Shown piece by piece: positions 1 to 6,844 of a DNA stretch of 10,308 bases. A program made the translations under genes and the position numbers. The notes under the pieces were generated by a model. It did no database searches, was not told where the DNA came from, and saw only the letters and a list, made by a program, of their open reading frames with translations. The stretch is taken from the NCBI GenBank assembly GCA_035524275.1, contig DATKPC010000009.1:1-10308 (forward strand). The letters run 5' to 3'. Source of the DNA: DATKPC01 sp035524275. GTDB lineage: Bacteria > Pseudomonadota > Gammaproteobacteria > Burkholderiales > Burkholderiaceae_F. How positions within the stretch are numbered: position 1 is the stretch's first letter; every line of letters begins with the position of its first letter.

Positions 1-161
1 TCGGCGAGGTTCGCGCCCTTGCCGCCGAGGAGCGCCTTGACGTCATCCCAGCACGTCGGCTTGATTTCGGATTCGACCCGGTCGAGTTCGCTGAAGAGAT
101 ACACCCAGGTCGTCGTCGTGGCGGTCGGTTCGCCGGTCGCCGGCGCGGTCGTCGTGTCCAT
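1..161 (-). CDS. ppdK: Pyruvate, phosphate dikinase, N-terminal fragment (cut by window edge)
   Basis: This is the first 53 codons of a minus-strand gene that runs off the left edge. PPDK is a cytoplasmic enzyme that interconverts pyruvate + ATP + phosphate and PEP + AMP + pyrophosphate. Recognition rests on the N-terminal signature WVYLFSELDRVESE followed by the glycine-rich LLGGKGANLAE, which opens the ATP-grasp nucleotide-binding domain of the PPDK/PEP-synthase family. The aromatic WVYLFSE form points to PPDK rather than PEP synthase. The ATG at 161 is preceded by a purine-rich AGGGAAAAGGG with a good 5-nt spacing, so the start is well supported. About 18 residues rich in Thr, Ala and Pro precede the conserved part, a slightly longer leader than usual. 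It diverges from the CoA-transferase gene. The catalytic histidine and PEP-binding domains lie outside the window. Confidence 0.9.
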   Translation of the reverse strand, partial: MDTTTAPATGEPTATTTTWVYLFSELDRVESEIKPTCWDDVKALLGGKGANLA

Positions 162-177
162 TTTTTCCCTTTTCCCT
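162..177 (-). promoter_or_regulatory. Ribosome binding site of ppdK
   Basis: Read on the minus strand, AGGGAAAAGGGAAAAA lies directly before the ATG at 161. The inner AAGGG has 5-nt spacing. This fixes the ppdK start and is the most A-rich stretch in the neighbourhood, so the initiation region is probably unstructured. Confidence 0.6.
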
Positions 178-440
178 GACGGGCAAGCGGATGCGGCGCT
201 GCGGCCGGCCAAGCCCCTCAGGCCCTTCCGGCCGTCCGGATCTCGGGTCCCGGTTCCGCACGCTTGAACGCCATGTTGATCCGGCGCGCGGCGGCGGGCA
301 TGCGCTGCGTCAAGGCATCCCGCGCGGCGCGATCGCGTGGTCCAGCGATGCCGGCAGCGAAGGCGGCGCCGGTTGATCTTCCGCAATCGCGGCGGGGTGT
401 GCCCCCGCATACTGGCCTTGTCGTCGTCGCGGGGCGACCC
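162..440. other. Divergent leader between ppdK and the CoA-transferase
   Basis: About 280 bp separate the two divergent starts and should hold both promoters. I found no convincing -35/-10 pair on either strand. Two inverted repeats are visible. One is CGGCCGG (202-208) with CCGGCCG (228-234), a 7-bp stem around a 19-nt loop. The other is GCGGGG (392-397) with CCCCGC (403-408), a 6-bp stem with loop TGTGC that ends about 32 nt before the CoA-transferase ATG. An open plus-strand reading frame continues back to a TTG at 264, but its composition (Arg/Ala/Pro) does not resemble the enzyme, so I treat it as non-coding. Confidence 0.45.
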
Positions 441-2462
441 ATGAACGCGAACGTCCAGGTCACGCACCCGGTCCTGTCGCAACTGCGCGCGCCGGGGATG
501 GGAAAAATCGTCTCCGCGAGGGACGCGGTGCGGCTGATCCACGACGGCGACACCGTCGCGACCGGCGGTTTCGTCGGCATCGGCTTCGCCGAGAACATCG
601 CCGTCGCGCTGGAGGACTATTTCCTCGGCAAGCGGGGCGAATACGCGCAGGCGCAGGGCTCGCCGCGCGACCTGACGCTCGTCTATGCCGCGGGCCAGGG
701 CGACGGCAAGGATCGCGGGCTGAACCACCTCGGCCACGAGGGCCTGGTGAAGCGCGTCATCGGCGGCCATTGGGGCCTGGTGCCGCGACTGCAGGAACTC
801 GCGATCGCGAACCGCATCGAGGCCTACAACCTTCCGCAGGGCGTGATCACGCATCTTTTCCGCGACATCGCTGCCGGCAAGCCGGGCACGATCACGCGCG
901 TCGGCCTCGGCACCTTCGTCGACCCGCGCCACGGCGGCGGCCGGATGAACGAGGCGACGACGCAGGAGATCGTGCAGGTCATCGACCTCGACGGGGAGGA
1001 GTACCTCTTCTACAAGGCGCTGCCGATCCAGGTCGGGATCATCCGCGGCACGACCGCGGACCCCGACGGCAATGTCACGATGGAGAAGGAGGCGCTGACG
1101 CTGGAGGCCTTGTCGATCGCGATGGCCGCGCGAAATTCGCGTGGCATCGTCATCGTCCAGGTCGAACGGATCGCGGAACGCGGGACGCTCAATCCGCGGC
1201 AGGTGAAGATTCCGGGCGTCCTCGTCGACTGCGTCGTCGTCGCCGAGCGGCCGGAATACCACATGCAGACGTTCGTCGAGCCGTACAGCCCGGCATTCGC
1301 CGGCGAGCTGCGCGTTCCGGTGCACGCGCTGCCGCCGATGCCGATGTCGGAACGGAAGATCATCGCGCGCCGCGCCGCGCTGGAACTGCGCGCGAACGCG
1401 ATCGTGAACCTCGGCATCGGGATGCCGGAGGGGGTCGCCGAGGTCGCCCACGAGGAGAAGGTGATCGAGCTCATCACGCTGACGGCCGAGCCGGGCATCG
1501 TCGGCGGCCTGCCGGCCGGCGGGCTCAATTTCGGCGCCGCGACGAACACGCAGGCCGTGATCGACCAGCCGTACCAGTTCGACTTCTACGACGGCGGGGG
1601 CCTCGACATCGCTTTCCTCGGCCTGGCGCAGGCCGATCGCCACGGCAACCTGAACGTCAGCAAGTTCGGCCCGCGCATCGCCGGCGCCGGCGGCTTCATC
1701 AACATCAGCCAGAACGCCCGCCGGGTCGTCTTCGTCGGTACGTTCACGGCCGGCGACCTGGACCTCGTGGTCGACGCGGGCCGGGTCCGCGTGGCGCAGG
1801 AGGGACGCACGCGGAAGTTCGTCGACGCGGTCGAGCACCGGACGTTCAGCGGCGAGGTCGCGGCGCGGCGCGGCCAACCCGTCCTCTACGTCACCGAACG
1901 CTGCGTCTTCCGGCTCTGCGAAGAGGGCCTGGAACTCGTCGAGATCGCGCCCGGCATCGATCTCGAACGCGACGTGCTGGCGCGGATGGACTTCAAGCCG
2001 GTGCTGCGCGGCACGCCGCGCACGATGGACCCGCGGATCTTCGCGCCGGGACGGATGGGCCTGTGCGACGACCTTCTGGCGCGGCCGCTGGAGGACCGCT
2101 TCGCGTACGACGCGCAGCAGAACATCTTCTTCGTCAACCTAGAGGCCTACGCCGTGCGCAGCGCCGCGGACGTCGACGCGGTCCGCGCCATCGTCGAGCG
2201 CCGGCTCGGACCGCTTGGCCGGCGCGTCTACGCGGTGGTCAACTACGACAACTTCTCGATCGACCCGGATCTCGTCGACGCCTACGCCGCGATGGTCCAG
2301 TCGCTCTGCGACCGCTACTACCTGCAGGTCACCCGCTACACCACGAGCGGCTTCATGCGGATGAAGCTCGGCGAAGCGCTCGCGTCGCGCCACCTTGCGC
2401 CGCACATCTACGAGAGCGCCGAGGAGGCGCGTTCCCACCTCCTGGATCCGGACGGCTCCTGA
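441..2462 (+). CDS. Acetate/propionate-type acyl-CoA:carboxylate CoA-transferase with C-terminal extension
   Basis: This 673-residue cytoplasmic family I CoA-transferase (Pct/YdiF type) moves CoA between short-chain acyl-CoAs and free acids by a glutamyl-CoA thioester. Domain 1 (about residues 20-300) opens with MGKIVSARDAVRLI and the glycine loop GGFVGIGFAEN. Domain 2 (about 302-520) begins at PMSERKIIARRAALEL, with NLGIGMPEGVAEVA after it. The motif TAEPGIVGGLPAGG places the presumed catalytic glutamate at Glu350. An extra domain of roughly 110 residues (from about 560, FFVNLEAYAVRS) follows, so the protein is longer than plain YdiF at about 530. I chose the ATG at 441 because GGGG lies about 6 nt upstream. 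ATG 498 (MGKIVS) is the main alternative, and TTG 264 would add 59 unconserved residues. Acetyl-, propionyl- and acetoacetyl-CoA are all plausible substrates; the sequence does not decide. Confidence 0.88.
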   Translation: MNANVQVTHPVLSQLRAPGMGKIVSARDAVRLIHDGDTVATGGFVGIGFAENIAVALEDYFLGKRGEYAQAQGSPRDLTLVYAAGQGDGKDRGLNHLGHEGLVKRVIGGHWGLVPRLQELAIANRIEAYNLPQGVITHLFRDIAAGKPGTITRVGLGTFVDPRHGGGRMNEATTQEIVQVIDLDGEEYLFYKALPIQVGIIRGTTADPDGNVTMEKEALTLEALSIAMAARNSRGIVIVQVERIAERGTLNPRQVKIPGVLVDCVVVAERPEYHMQTFVEPYSPAFAGELRVPVHALPPMPMSERKIIARRAALELRANAIVNLGIGMPEGVAEVAHEEKVIELITLTAEPGIVGGLPAGGLNFGAATNTQAVIDQPYQFDFYDGGGLDIAFLGLAQADRHGNLNVSKFGPRIAGAGGFINISQNARRVVFVGTFTAGDLDLVVDAGRVRVAQEGRTRKFVDAVEHRTFSGEVAARRGQPVLYVTERCVFRLCEEGLELVEIAPGIDLERDVLARMDFKPVLRGTPRTMDPRIFAPGRMGLCDDLLARPLEDRFAYDAQQNIFFVNLEAYAVRSAADVDAVRAIVERRLGPLGRRVYAVVNYDNFSIDPDLVDAYAAMVQSLCDRYYLQVTRYTTSGFMRMKLGEALASRHLAPHIYESAEEARSHLLDPDGS

Positions 2463-2477
2463 GGGCGTCCTCCTCCT

Positions 2478-2498
2478 CCGGCCGCGTGGCGCGGCCGG
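2478..2498 (+). terminator. GC-rich hairpin 16 nt after the CoA-transferase stop
   Basis: CCGGCCGCG (2478-2486) and CGCGGCCGG (2490-2498) form a perfect 9-bp stem with a 3-nt loop TGG. It lies just after the stop codon and before the next transcription unit, the right place for a transcription end. There is no T-run after it, so it is not a classical intrinsic terminator. It could instead be a 3' mRNA-stabilising structure. Confidence 0.45.
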
Positions 2499-2599
2499 GC
2501 CACGCAAGAAAGGGTAACGGCGCCGGCGCGATCGGGCGCGTGCCCACGTAAGATCGCACCCGGCCGGGATCCCGCCCGGCCGAACCCGGCCGTATCCGA

Positions 2600-2620
2600 C
2601 CCGCGGTCCCCGGCCGCGGG
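2600..2620 (+). other. Inverted repeat upstream of the TM-helix membrane protein
   Basis: CCCGCGG (2600-2606) and CCGCGGG (2614-2620) are perfect inverted arms of 7 bp around a 7-nt loop, ending 27 nt before the ATG at 2648. It may be a leader hairpin or an operator. In sequence this rich in G+C such repeats arise easily by chance, and I see no promoter elements that place it. Confidence 0.3.
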
Positions 2621-2647
2621 CCCGGCGCGCCACGACGAGGCGAGGAG

Positions 2648-3865
2648 ATGGAGCCACTGAACAACCTGCTGCAGGCCGTCGCGGGCCCGCTCGGGCCCTA
2701 CGCGCCGCGGATCCTCGGCGCGCTCGTGATCCTCCTCGTGGCGTGGATCGCCGCGCGAATCGCGCGCTCCGCGGTGCGCCGGCTCGCGGTCACGGCGAAG
2801 CTCGACGAGCGACTCAAGAGCCCGGAACTCGTCGACGTCCTGTCCAACCTCGGCTACTGGCTGGTCTGGCTGTTCGCGCTTCCGGCGCTGCTGGGCACGC
2901 TGCAGCTCGAAGGCCTGCTCGCCCCGGTCAACGCGATGATCTCGCGACTGCTCGGGTTCGTGCCGAACCTGATGGGCGCCGTCGTCATCTTCGGCGTCGG
3001 CTTCCTCGCGGCGCGGATCCTGCGCCAGGTCGTGAGCGGCATCCTGATGGCGGCCGGTTCCGAGAAGCTCGCCGACCGCCTCGGGATGGCGGGCGCGCTC
3101 GGCGAGCGGACGCTGGCAGGCGTCGGCGGATCGATCGTCTTCGCGCTGGTGCTGCTGCCGACGCTGACCGCGGCGCTGCAGGCGCTGGGCCTCGAGGCGA
3201 TCGCGAAGCCGGTCGGGGGCCTGCTCGATTCGGTGATCGCGCTGGTGCCGAAGCTGATTTCGGCGCTGGTGATCTTCGGCATCGGCGCCATCCTGGGGCG
3301 TATCGTCGCCGGGATCGTCACGACGGCGCTCTCCGGCCTCGGCGTGAACGCGCTGCCTGCGCGCCTCGGGCTGGGCGACGGCTTTCGCCTCGGCGGCCGC
3401 GACCTGTCGGAGCTGGCCGGCGGCGTCGTGATGGCCGCCGCGTTGCTGACGTCCCTGATGCAGGCCCTGGAGATCATCGGCCTCGATGTGCTGACGCACG
3501 CCGCGGCGTCGCTCGCCACGCTGATGGCCGCGCTGTTCGGCGCCGCCATCGTCCTGGCCGCTGGCCTGTGGATGGCGACCGTCGCCGCCCGCCTCGTCGA
3601 GGGCAGCGCGATTCCGAATGCGCGCGTGCTGGGTCACGTCGTGCGCGCGGCGATCCTCTTCTTCGCTGCGGCGCTTGCGCTGCGCCAGGCCGGATTGCCG
3701 GGCGACATCGTCGCGATCGCGTTCGGGTCCGTGATCGGCGGCATCGGCATCGGCGTCGCGATCGCGCTGGGGCTGGGAGGTCGCAAGGTCGCGGCGCGCC
3801 TGCTCGAGGCCGCGGTCGCGTCGTTCGAGCGGAAGAAGAGCGGAAACGCCGTCGATGCCGGGTGA
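2648..3865 (+). CDS. Mechanosensitive-channel-like membrane protein with four conserved TM-helix units
   Basis: This 405-residue inner-membrane protein is built from 'conserved TM helix' units (the PF05552 type often found with MscS channels). Equivalent helices occur at about 18-45 (APRILGALVILLVAWIAARI), 104-130 (FVPNLMGAVVIFGVGFLAAR), 199-226 (LVPKLISALVIFGIGAILGR) and 290-315 (TLMAALFGAAIVLAAG). The spacing is therefore near 90 residues. It closes with LPGDIVAIAFGSVIGG and a Gly/Ala-rich helix ending in GLGGRKVAARLLE, typical of these proteins. The cytoplasmic MscS beta-domain is absent: the chain ends about 30 residues after this helix. The ATG at 2648 is preceded by GAGG at 7-nt spacing. 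The stop overlaps the histidine-kinase start by 11 bp, so the genes are co-transcribed and probably translationally coupled. A channel or tension-responsive membrane role is likely, but gating is unproven. Confidence 0.82.
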   Translation: MEPLNNLLQAVAGPLGPYAPRILGALVILLVAWIAARIARSAVRRLAVTAKLDERLKSPELVDVLSNLGYWLVWLFALPALLGTLQLEGLLAPVNAMISRLLGFVPNLMGAVVIFGVGFLAARILRQVVSGILMAAGSEKLADRLGMAGALGERTLAGVGGSIVFALVLLPTLTAALQALGLEAIAKPVGGLLDSVIALVPKLISALVIFGIGAILGRIVAGIVTTALSGLGVNALPARLGLGDGFRLGGRDLSELAGGVVMAAALLTSLMQALEIIGLDVLTHAAASLATLMAALFGAAIVLAAGLWMATVAARLVEGSAIPNARVLGHVVRAAILFFAAALALRQAGLPGDIVAIAFGSVIGGIGIGVAIALGLGGRKVAARLLEAAVASFERKKSGNAVDAG

Positions 3866-5531
3866 TGGCGCCCGCGCCGTGACCGCATCGCACGCCGGCC
3901 GCGGTGGCGCCGTCAGGCGCGCGTTCGACGCCTGCAGCCTTCCGCTGCAGATCGGGATCGTCGGAGCGGTCGCGTCGCTGGCCATGGCCGGCGCGAGCTG
4001 GGCCTGGATCGCTCCGCGAGACGCCGGCGTCGCGGTGCTCGCGGCGGCCTCGGCGGTGGCGGCGACGCTGCTGGCGGCGGTCGCGGCGGCGCGCACGACG
4101 CGTGCCTTGCTGCAGGAGGCGGCGGCGGCGCACGCGATGGCGCAGCACGAATCGCTGCCCGACGTCGACATGCCGCTGCTGGAGGCGTGTCGCGAAATGC
4201 AGCGTGCGTCGTCGAACGTCAGGCGGCTGTTTGCGGCGGCGCGCCGGCGGCAGCGCGAGCTGATGGCGCAGAACGAGGCGCTCGCGGGGCGCCTGCAGGC
4301 CCGCACGCACCAGTTGACGACGCTGCAGGACCTGTCGATCGGCCTGGCGACGAAGTCGGACCTGCATGAACTCGTCGACGAGGCGCTGGAGGCGCTGGAG
4401 GAGACGATGGAATACGCCAGCGCGTCGATGTGGGCGCGAGGCGAGCGCGCCGAAGGCGGCGACGTCGTCCTGATGGGCTATCGGATCGGCGCCGGAAGCG
4501 AGCCGCCGACGGCGGACCTGACGGGGATGCGGCTGTCGCGCGGCAATATGCAGCGCTACGAGCAGATCGAGCGCGACCAGTTGCCGCTGATCGAGAACCA
4601 CGCCAGCCAGGGCCTGCTGTCCTGGCTCTGGTCGAAGGTCGTCGACGACGCCCGCTCGTCCGCGCTGTATCGCGCCAGCCGCTCGTGGATGGCGGTGCCG
4701 CTGAAGGCGCGCGACTACGTGCTCGGCGTGATGCGCGTCGACCACCACGAGCCCGACTATTTCGACGACGAGCGGGCGCGCCTGCTCGCCGCGGTCGGCA
4801 GCCAGGCGGCGCTGGCGATGCGCCACGCGCAACTGCTCGCCCGCGAGCGCGACGTGGCGATCGTCGCGGAGCGCAACCGCATCGCGCGCGACCTGCACGA
4901 CGCCGTTTCCCAGACGCTCTTCGCCGCCGGCGTGATCGCCGGCACGCTGGCGCGCGTCACGCAGCGCGAGACGCCGCCCGAGGTCGACCACATCGCGACG
5001 CAGGCGGCCGTTCTCGAAAGGCTGACACGCGGCGCGCTGGCGGAAATGCGACTCCTGATGTTCGAGCTGCGCCCGGACGCGCTGCAGGGAACGCCGCTCG
5101 CGGAACTGCTGCAGCACGCGATCGAGGGCATCGCCTGCCAGGGGCGGATCGAGATCGAGCACGCACTGGCCGACGATGACGGCTTCGCCGCGGCGGTGCG
5201 CGTCCCGCTCTATCGCATCGCGCAGGAAGCCCTGTCGAACGTCGCGCGCCACAGCGACGCGCGGCACGCCACGGTGCAGTGGATCGTCGGACCGGAGCGG
5301 GCCATGCTGCGCGTGGCCGACGACGGCAGGGGATTCGACGCGCAGGCACCTCGTCCGGGGCATTTCGGCGTCGAGAGCATGCGCAGCAGGGCGCGCGAGA
5401 TCGGCGCCTCGATCGCGATCGCGAGCGAGGAGGGGGGCGGCACCGACATCCGCATCGAGTTGACGGCGGTCGGGTCGACGGCCGATTCGGCCGCCGACGC
5501 CGATGGCACCGCGATCGAGCGCGCGGCCTAG
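3855..5531 (+). CDS. GAF-containing sensor histidine kinase, NarL/LiaS type
   Basis: This 558-residue membrane-bound kinase should phosphorylate the regulator encoded 4 bp downstream. Two helices (about 31-52 and 58-80) form a hairpin with only a few residues (APRDA) between them, so there is no periplasmic sensor domain. A coiled-coil linker (about 125-160) and a GAF-like domain (about 165-325) follow. The HisKA_3 dimerisation domain carries ERNRIARDLHDAVSQTLF with phospho-acceptor His348. The ATPase domain has an N-box AQEALSNVARHS (Glu458, Asn462), a G1 motif VADDGRGFD (from 487) and a later EEGGGTDIRIEL. The ATG at 3855 overlaps the upstream gene by 11 bp, with a weak AGCGGAAA about 8 nt before it. 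GTG 3888 is possible but would trim only 11 residues. The ligand of the GAF domain cannot be told from sequence. Confidence 0.92.
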   Translation: MPGDGARAVTASHAGRGGAVRRAFDACSLPLQIGIVGAVASLAMAGASWAWIAPRDAGVAVLAAASAVAATLLAAVAAARTTRALLQEAAAAHAMAQHESLPDVDMPLLEACREMQRASSNVRRLFAAARRRQRELMAQNEALAGRLQARTHQLTTLQDLSIGLATKSDLHELVDEALEALEETMEYASASMWARGERAEGGDVVLMGYRIGAGSEPPTADLTGMRLSRGNMQRYEQIERDQLPLIENHASQGLLSWLWSKVVDDARSSALYRASRSWMAVPLKARDYVLGVMRVDHHEPDYFDDERARLLAAVGSQAALAMRHAQLLARERDVAIVAERNRIARDLHDAVSQTLFAAGVIAGTLARVTQRETPPEVDHIATQAAVLERLTRGALAEMRLLMFELRPDALQGTPLAELLQHAIEGIACQGRIEIEHALADDDGFAAAVRVPLYRIAQEALSNVARHSDARHATVQWIVGPERAMLRVADDGRGFDAQAPRPGHFGVESMRSRAREIGASIAIASEEGGGTDIRIELTAVGSTADSAADADGTAIERAA

Positions 5532-5535
5532 GGCC

Positions 5536-6177
5536 ATGACAGACCGCAGGATCAGGCTGTTTCTCGTCGACGACCATCCGATGGTTCGCGCCGGCCTCGC
5601 CGCGATGATCGATGCGGAACGCGACCTGCTGCGCGTCGGCGAAGCCGGCAGCGGCGCCGACGCGGTGCGGCTCGTCCCGCCGGCGGGCCCGGATGTCGTG
5701 CTGATGGACCTCGTGATGCCCGACATGGACGGCATCACCGCGACCGCAAGGCTGAGCCGCGCCATGCCGGCGACGCGCTTCGTGATCCTGACCAGCATCG
5801 TCGATCCGGGTGAAATCGATCGCGCGATCGAGGCCGGGGCGGCGGGCTACATCCTCAAGACGGTCTCCTCGCAGGAGCTGGTGTCGGTGATCCGCGCGGT
5901 CCACGGGGGCCGTCGCGTGCTGGCGCCGGAGGTGACCGACGCGCTGGTCGCGAAGCGTCAGCGCCGCACGCCCGGGACGGACCTGACGCAGCGCGAACGC
6001 GAACTGTTGTCGCTGATGGCGCGCGGCCTCAACAACCAGGAAATCGCCGACGAGCTCGCGATCGCGGTCCCGACCGTGAAATTCCACATCACCAACATCC
6101 TCGCGAAACTGCAGGTCGACAACCGCACCGAGGCCGTGCTGCTGGCGATCAAGCACCGGATCGTCAGCGCGCCTTGA
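5536..6177 (+). CDS. Two-component response regulator, NarL/LuxR family
   Basis: This 213-residue cytoplasmic transcription factor is the evident partner of the kinase just upstream. The receiver domain (about 5-125) has the acidic pair in FLVDDHPMVRAGL, the phosphorylation site Asp58 in VLMDLVMPDMDG, a switch-region Thr/Ser in VILTS, and the conserved lysine in AGYILKTVS. The LuxR-type helix-turn-helix (about 148-208) reads LTQREREL...GLNNQEIADELAIAVPTVKFH, ending in AKLQVDNRTEAV. I prefer the ATG at 5536, since MTDRRIRLFLVDDHP is the usual N-terminus; ATG 5503 would add 11 residues inside the kinase gene. The ribosome site AGGG partly overlaps the kinase stop codon, suggesting coupled translation. 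Targets are unknown; its own operon or the small-protein pair at 6389 are candidates. Confidence 0.93.
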   Translation: MTDRRIRLFLVDDHPMVRAGLAAMIDAERDLLRVGEAGSGADAVRLVPPAGPDVVLMDLVMPDMDGITATARLSRAMPATRFVILTSIVDPGEIDRAIEAGAAGYILKTVSSQELVSVIRAVHGGRRVLAPEVTDALVAKRQRRTPGTDLTQRERELLSLMARGLNNQEIADELAIAVPTVKFHITNILAKLQVDNRTEAVLLAIKHRIVSAP

Positions 6178-6227
6178 CGGCCGCGACGCCGTCGGTGCGC
6201 TGAGCGCCCGGTCGTCGGCGCATCCCC

Positions 6228-6243
6228 GACCCGGGTATGGGTC
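6228..6243. promoter_or_regulatory. Inverted repeat, candidate operator
   Basis: GACCCGGGTATGGGTC has perfect 5-bp arms GACCC and GGGTC around GGGTAT. It lies 50 bp after the response-regulator stop and about 145 bp before the small membrane-protein pair. Its size fits a dimeric regulator, but it does not match the NarL heptamer consensus. The assignment is speculative. Confidence 0.2.
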
Positions 6244-6248
6244 CTGCC

Positions 6249-6263
6249 CCGGCCTGCGGCCGG
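6249..6263 (+). terminator. Short GC hairpin downstream of the two-component operon
   Basis: CCGGCC (6249-6254) and GGCCGG (6258-6263) form a 6-bp stem with loop TGC, 72 nt past the response-regulator stop. No T-run follows. It could contribute to transcript ending, but the evidence is weak. Confidence 0.25.
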
Positions 6264-6314
6264 TGTGCGACGCCGGCAGCGACCCTACGATTCCCCTCGA
6301 GTGTCGGTCGCGGA

Positions 6315-6340
6315 ATGCCGGCGCGCCATGCCGGCGCGCC
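6315..6340. repeat. Perfect 13-bp tandem duplication
   Basis: ATGCCGGCGCGCC occurs twice with no gap (6315-6327 and 6328-6340). Each copy contains the 8-bp palindrome GGCGCGCC, so the two copies can also pair as an 8-bp stem around ATGCC. It sits in the non-coding stretch before the gene starting at 6389, about 49 bp upstream of its ATG. It may be a replication-slippage product or a structured leader or operator. Confidence 0.6.
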
Positions 6341-6388
6341 AAGCGCCTCGCCAACCCGCGCCTTCCACCTGGATCGAGGACTGGCCCG

Positions 6389-6844
6389 ATGGGCATCGTG
6401 GACATGCATCAGGAGTTTTTCGGCGCGCCGCAGGACCCGGCGGCACGGCCCGCGCGGCGCTGGCTCCGACGCCAGGGCCCCGACCGGCAACCCGCCTGGC
6501 GCTGGCTCTTGCCGGCGGCGGCGCTCATGGCCGCGCTCGCGTACGCATCGTCGATTTTCGCCCGACACGAGGTCGAGGCCGTGGTGCTGGCCGAGACGCG
6601 CGCCGAGCTCGACGCGCGCGGCTATGGCTGGGTCACGCTGGCCGTCGACGGCCAGCGTGTCGAGTTGGGTGGCGTCGAGCCGTTCGCAGGCGCGGGCCAC
6701 GAGGCGATCGTCGCGGCGCAGGCGGCCACGTGCCCGACATGGGCCGGGCGCCTTCCGTGCGCCTCGGTCGTCGCCGCGAACTTCATCGGGTTGGCGCCCG
6801 GAGCCGGCGCCGCGACGCCGACCGATCGCGGGAATGCGCCGTGA
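6389..6844 (+). CDS. Small membrane-anchored protein with BON-like periplasmic domain
   Basis: This is a 151-residue protein. A basic, Trp/Arg-containing cytoplasmic N-terminus (1-38) is followed by one membrane helix (about 39-58, WLLPAAALMAALAYASSIFA). The domain after it (about 61-132) has a helix, then WVTLAVDGQRVELGGVEPF, then a second helix, a pattern like the BON fold. Two cysteines in TCPTWAGRLPCASV (Cys115, Cys124) could form a periplasmic disulfide. Similar modules precede OmpA-type peptidoglycan-binding domains in some proteobacteria (family knowledge, from memory), but no such domain is present here. ATG 6389 has GAGGA 8 nt upstream. Upstream in-frame starts lack this and would add unlikely sequence. 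The stop overlaps the next gene by 4 bp. Function is unknown; an envelope role is inferred. Confidence 0.7.
   Translation: MGIVDMHQEFFGAPQDPAARPARRWLRRQGPDRQPAWRWLLPAAALMAALAYASSIFARHEVEAVVLAETRAELDARGYGWVTLAVDGQRVELGGVEPFAGAGHEAIVAAQAATCPTWAGRLPCASVVAANFIGLAPGAGAATPTDRGNAP

Noticed and set aside
264..440. N-terminal extension of the CoA-transferase from TTG 264
   Set aside because: Composition is unlike the enzyme, TTG is a rare start, and ATG 441 has a better ribosome site and a normal family N-terminus.
770..2551. Plus-strand open frame of 593 codons in another frame of the CoA-transferase
   Set aside because: Arg/Gly-rich shadow translation; the overlapping frame holds the full CoA-transferase signature.
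2408..4306. Long minus-strand open frame (632 codons) opposite the TM-helix and kinase genes
   Set aside because: It is rich in Arg, Ala, Asp and Gln/His with no domain pattern, and lies antisense to two clearly recognisable proteins. Long antisense frames are expected at this G+C content.
3474..5798. Minus-strand open frame of 774 codons opposite the histidine kinase
   Set aside because: Same reason: low-complexity Arg/His/Gln-rich translation, antisense to a kinase with every expected motif.
4957..6405. Minus-strand open frame of 482 codons opposite the kinase end and the response regulator
   Set aside because: Arg/Ala/Asp-rich with no recognisable domain; the opposite strand has receiver and LuxR motifs in place.
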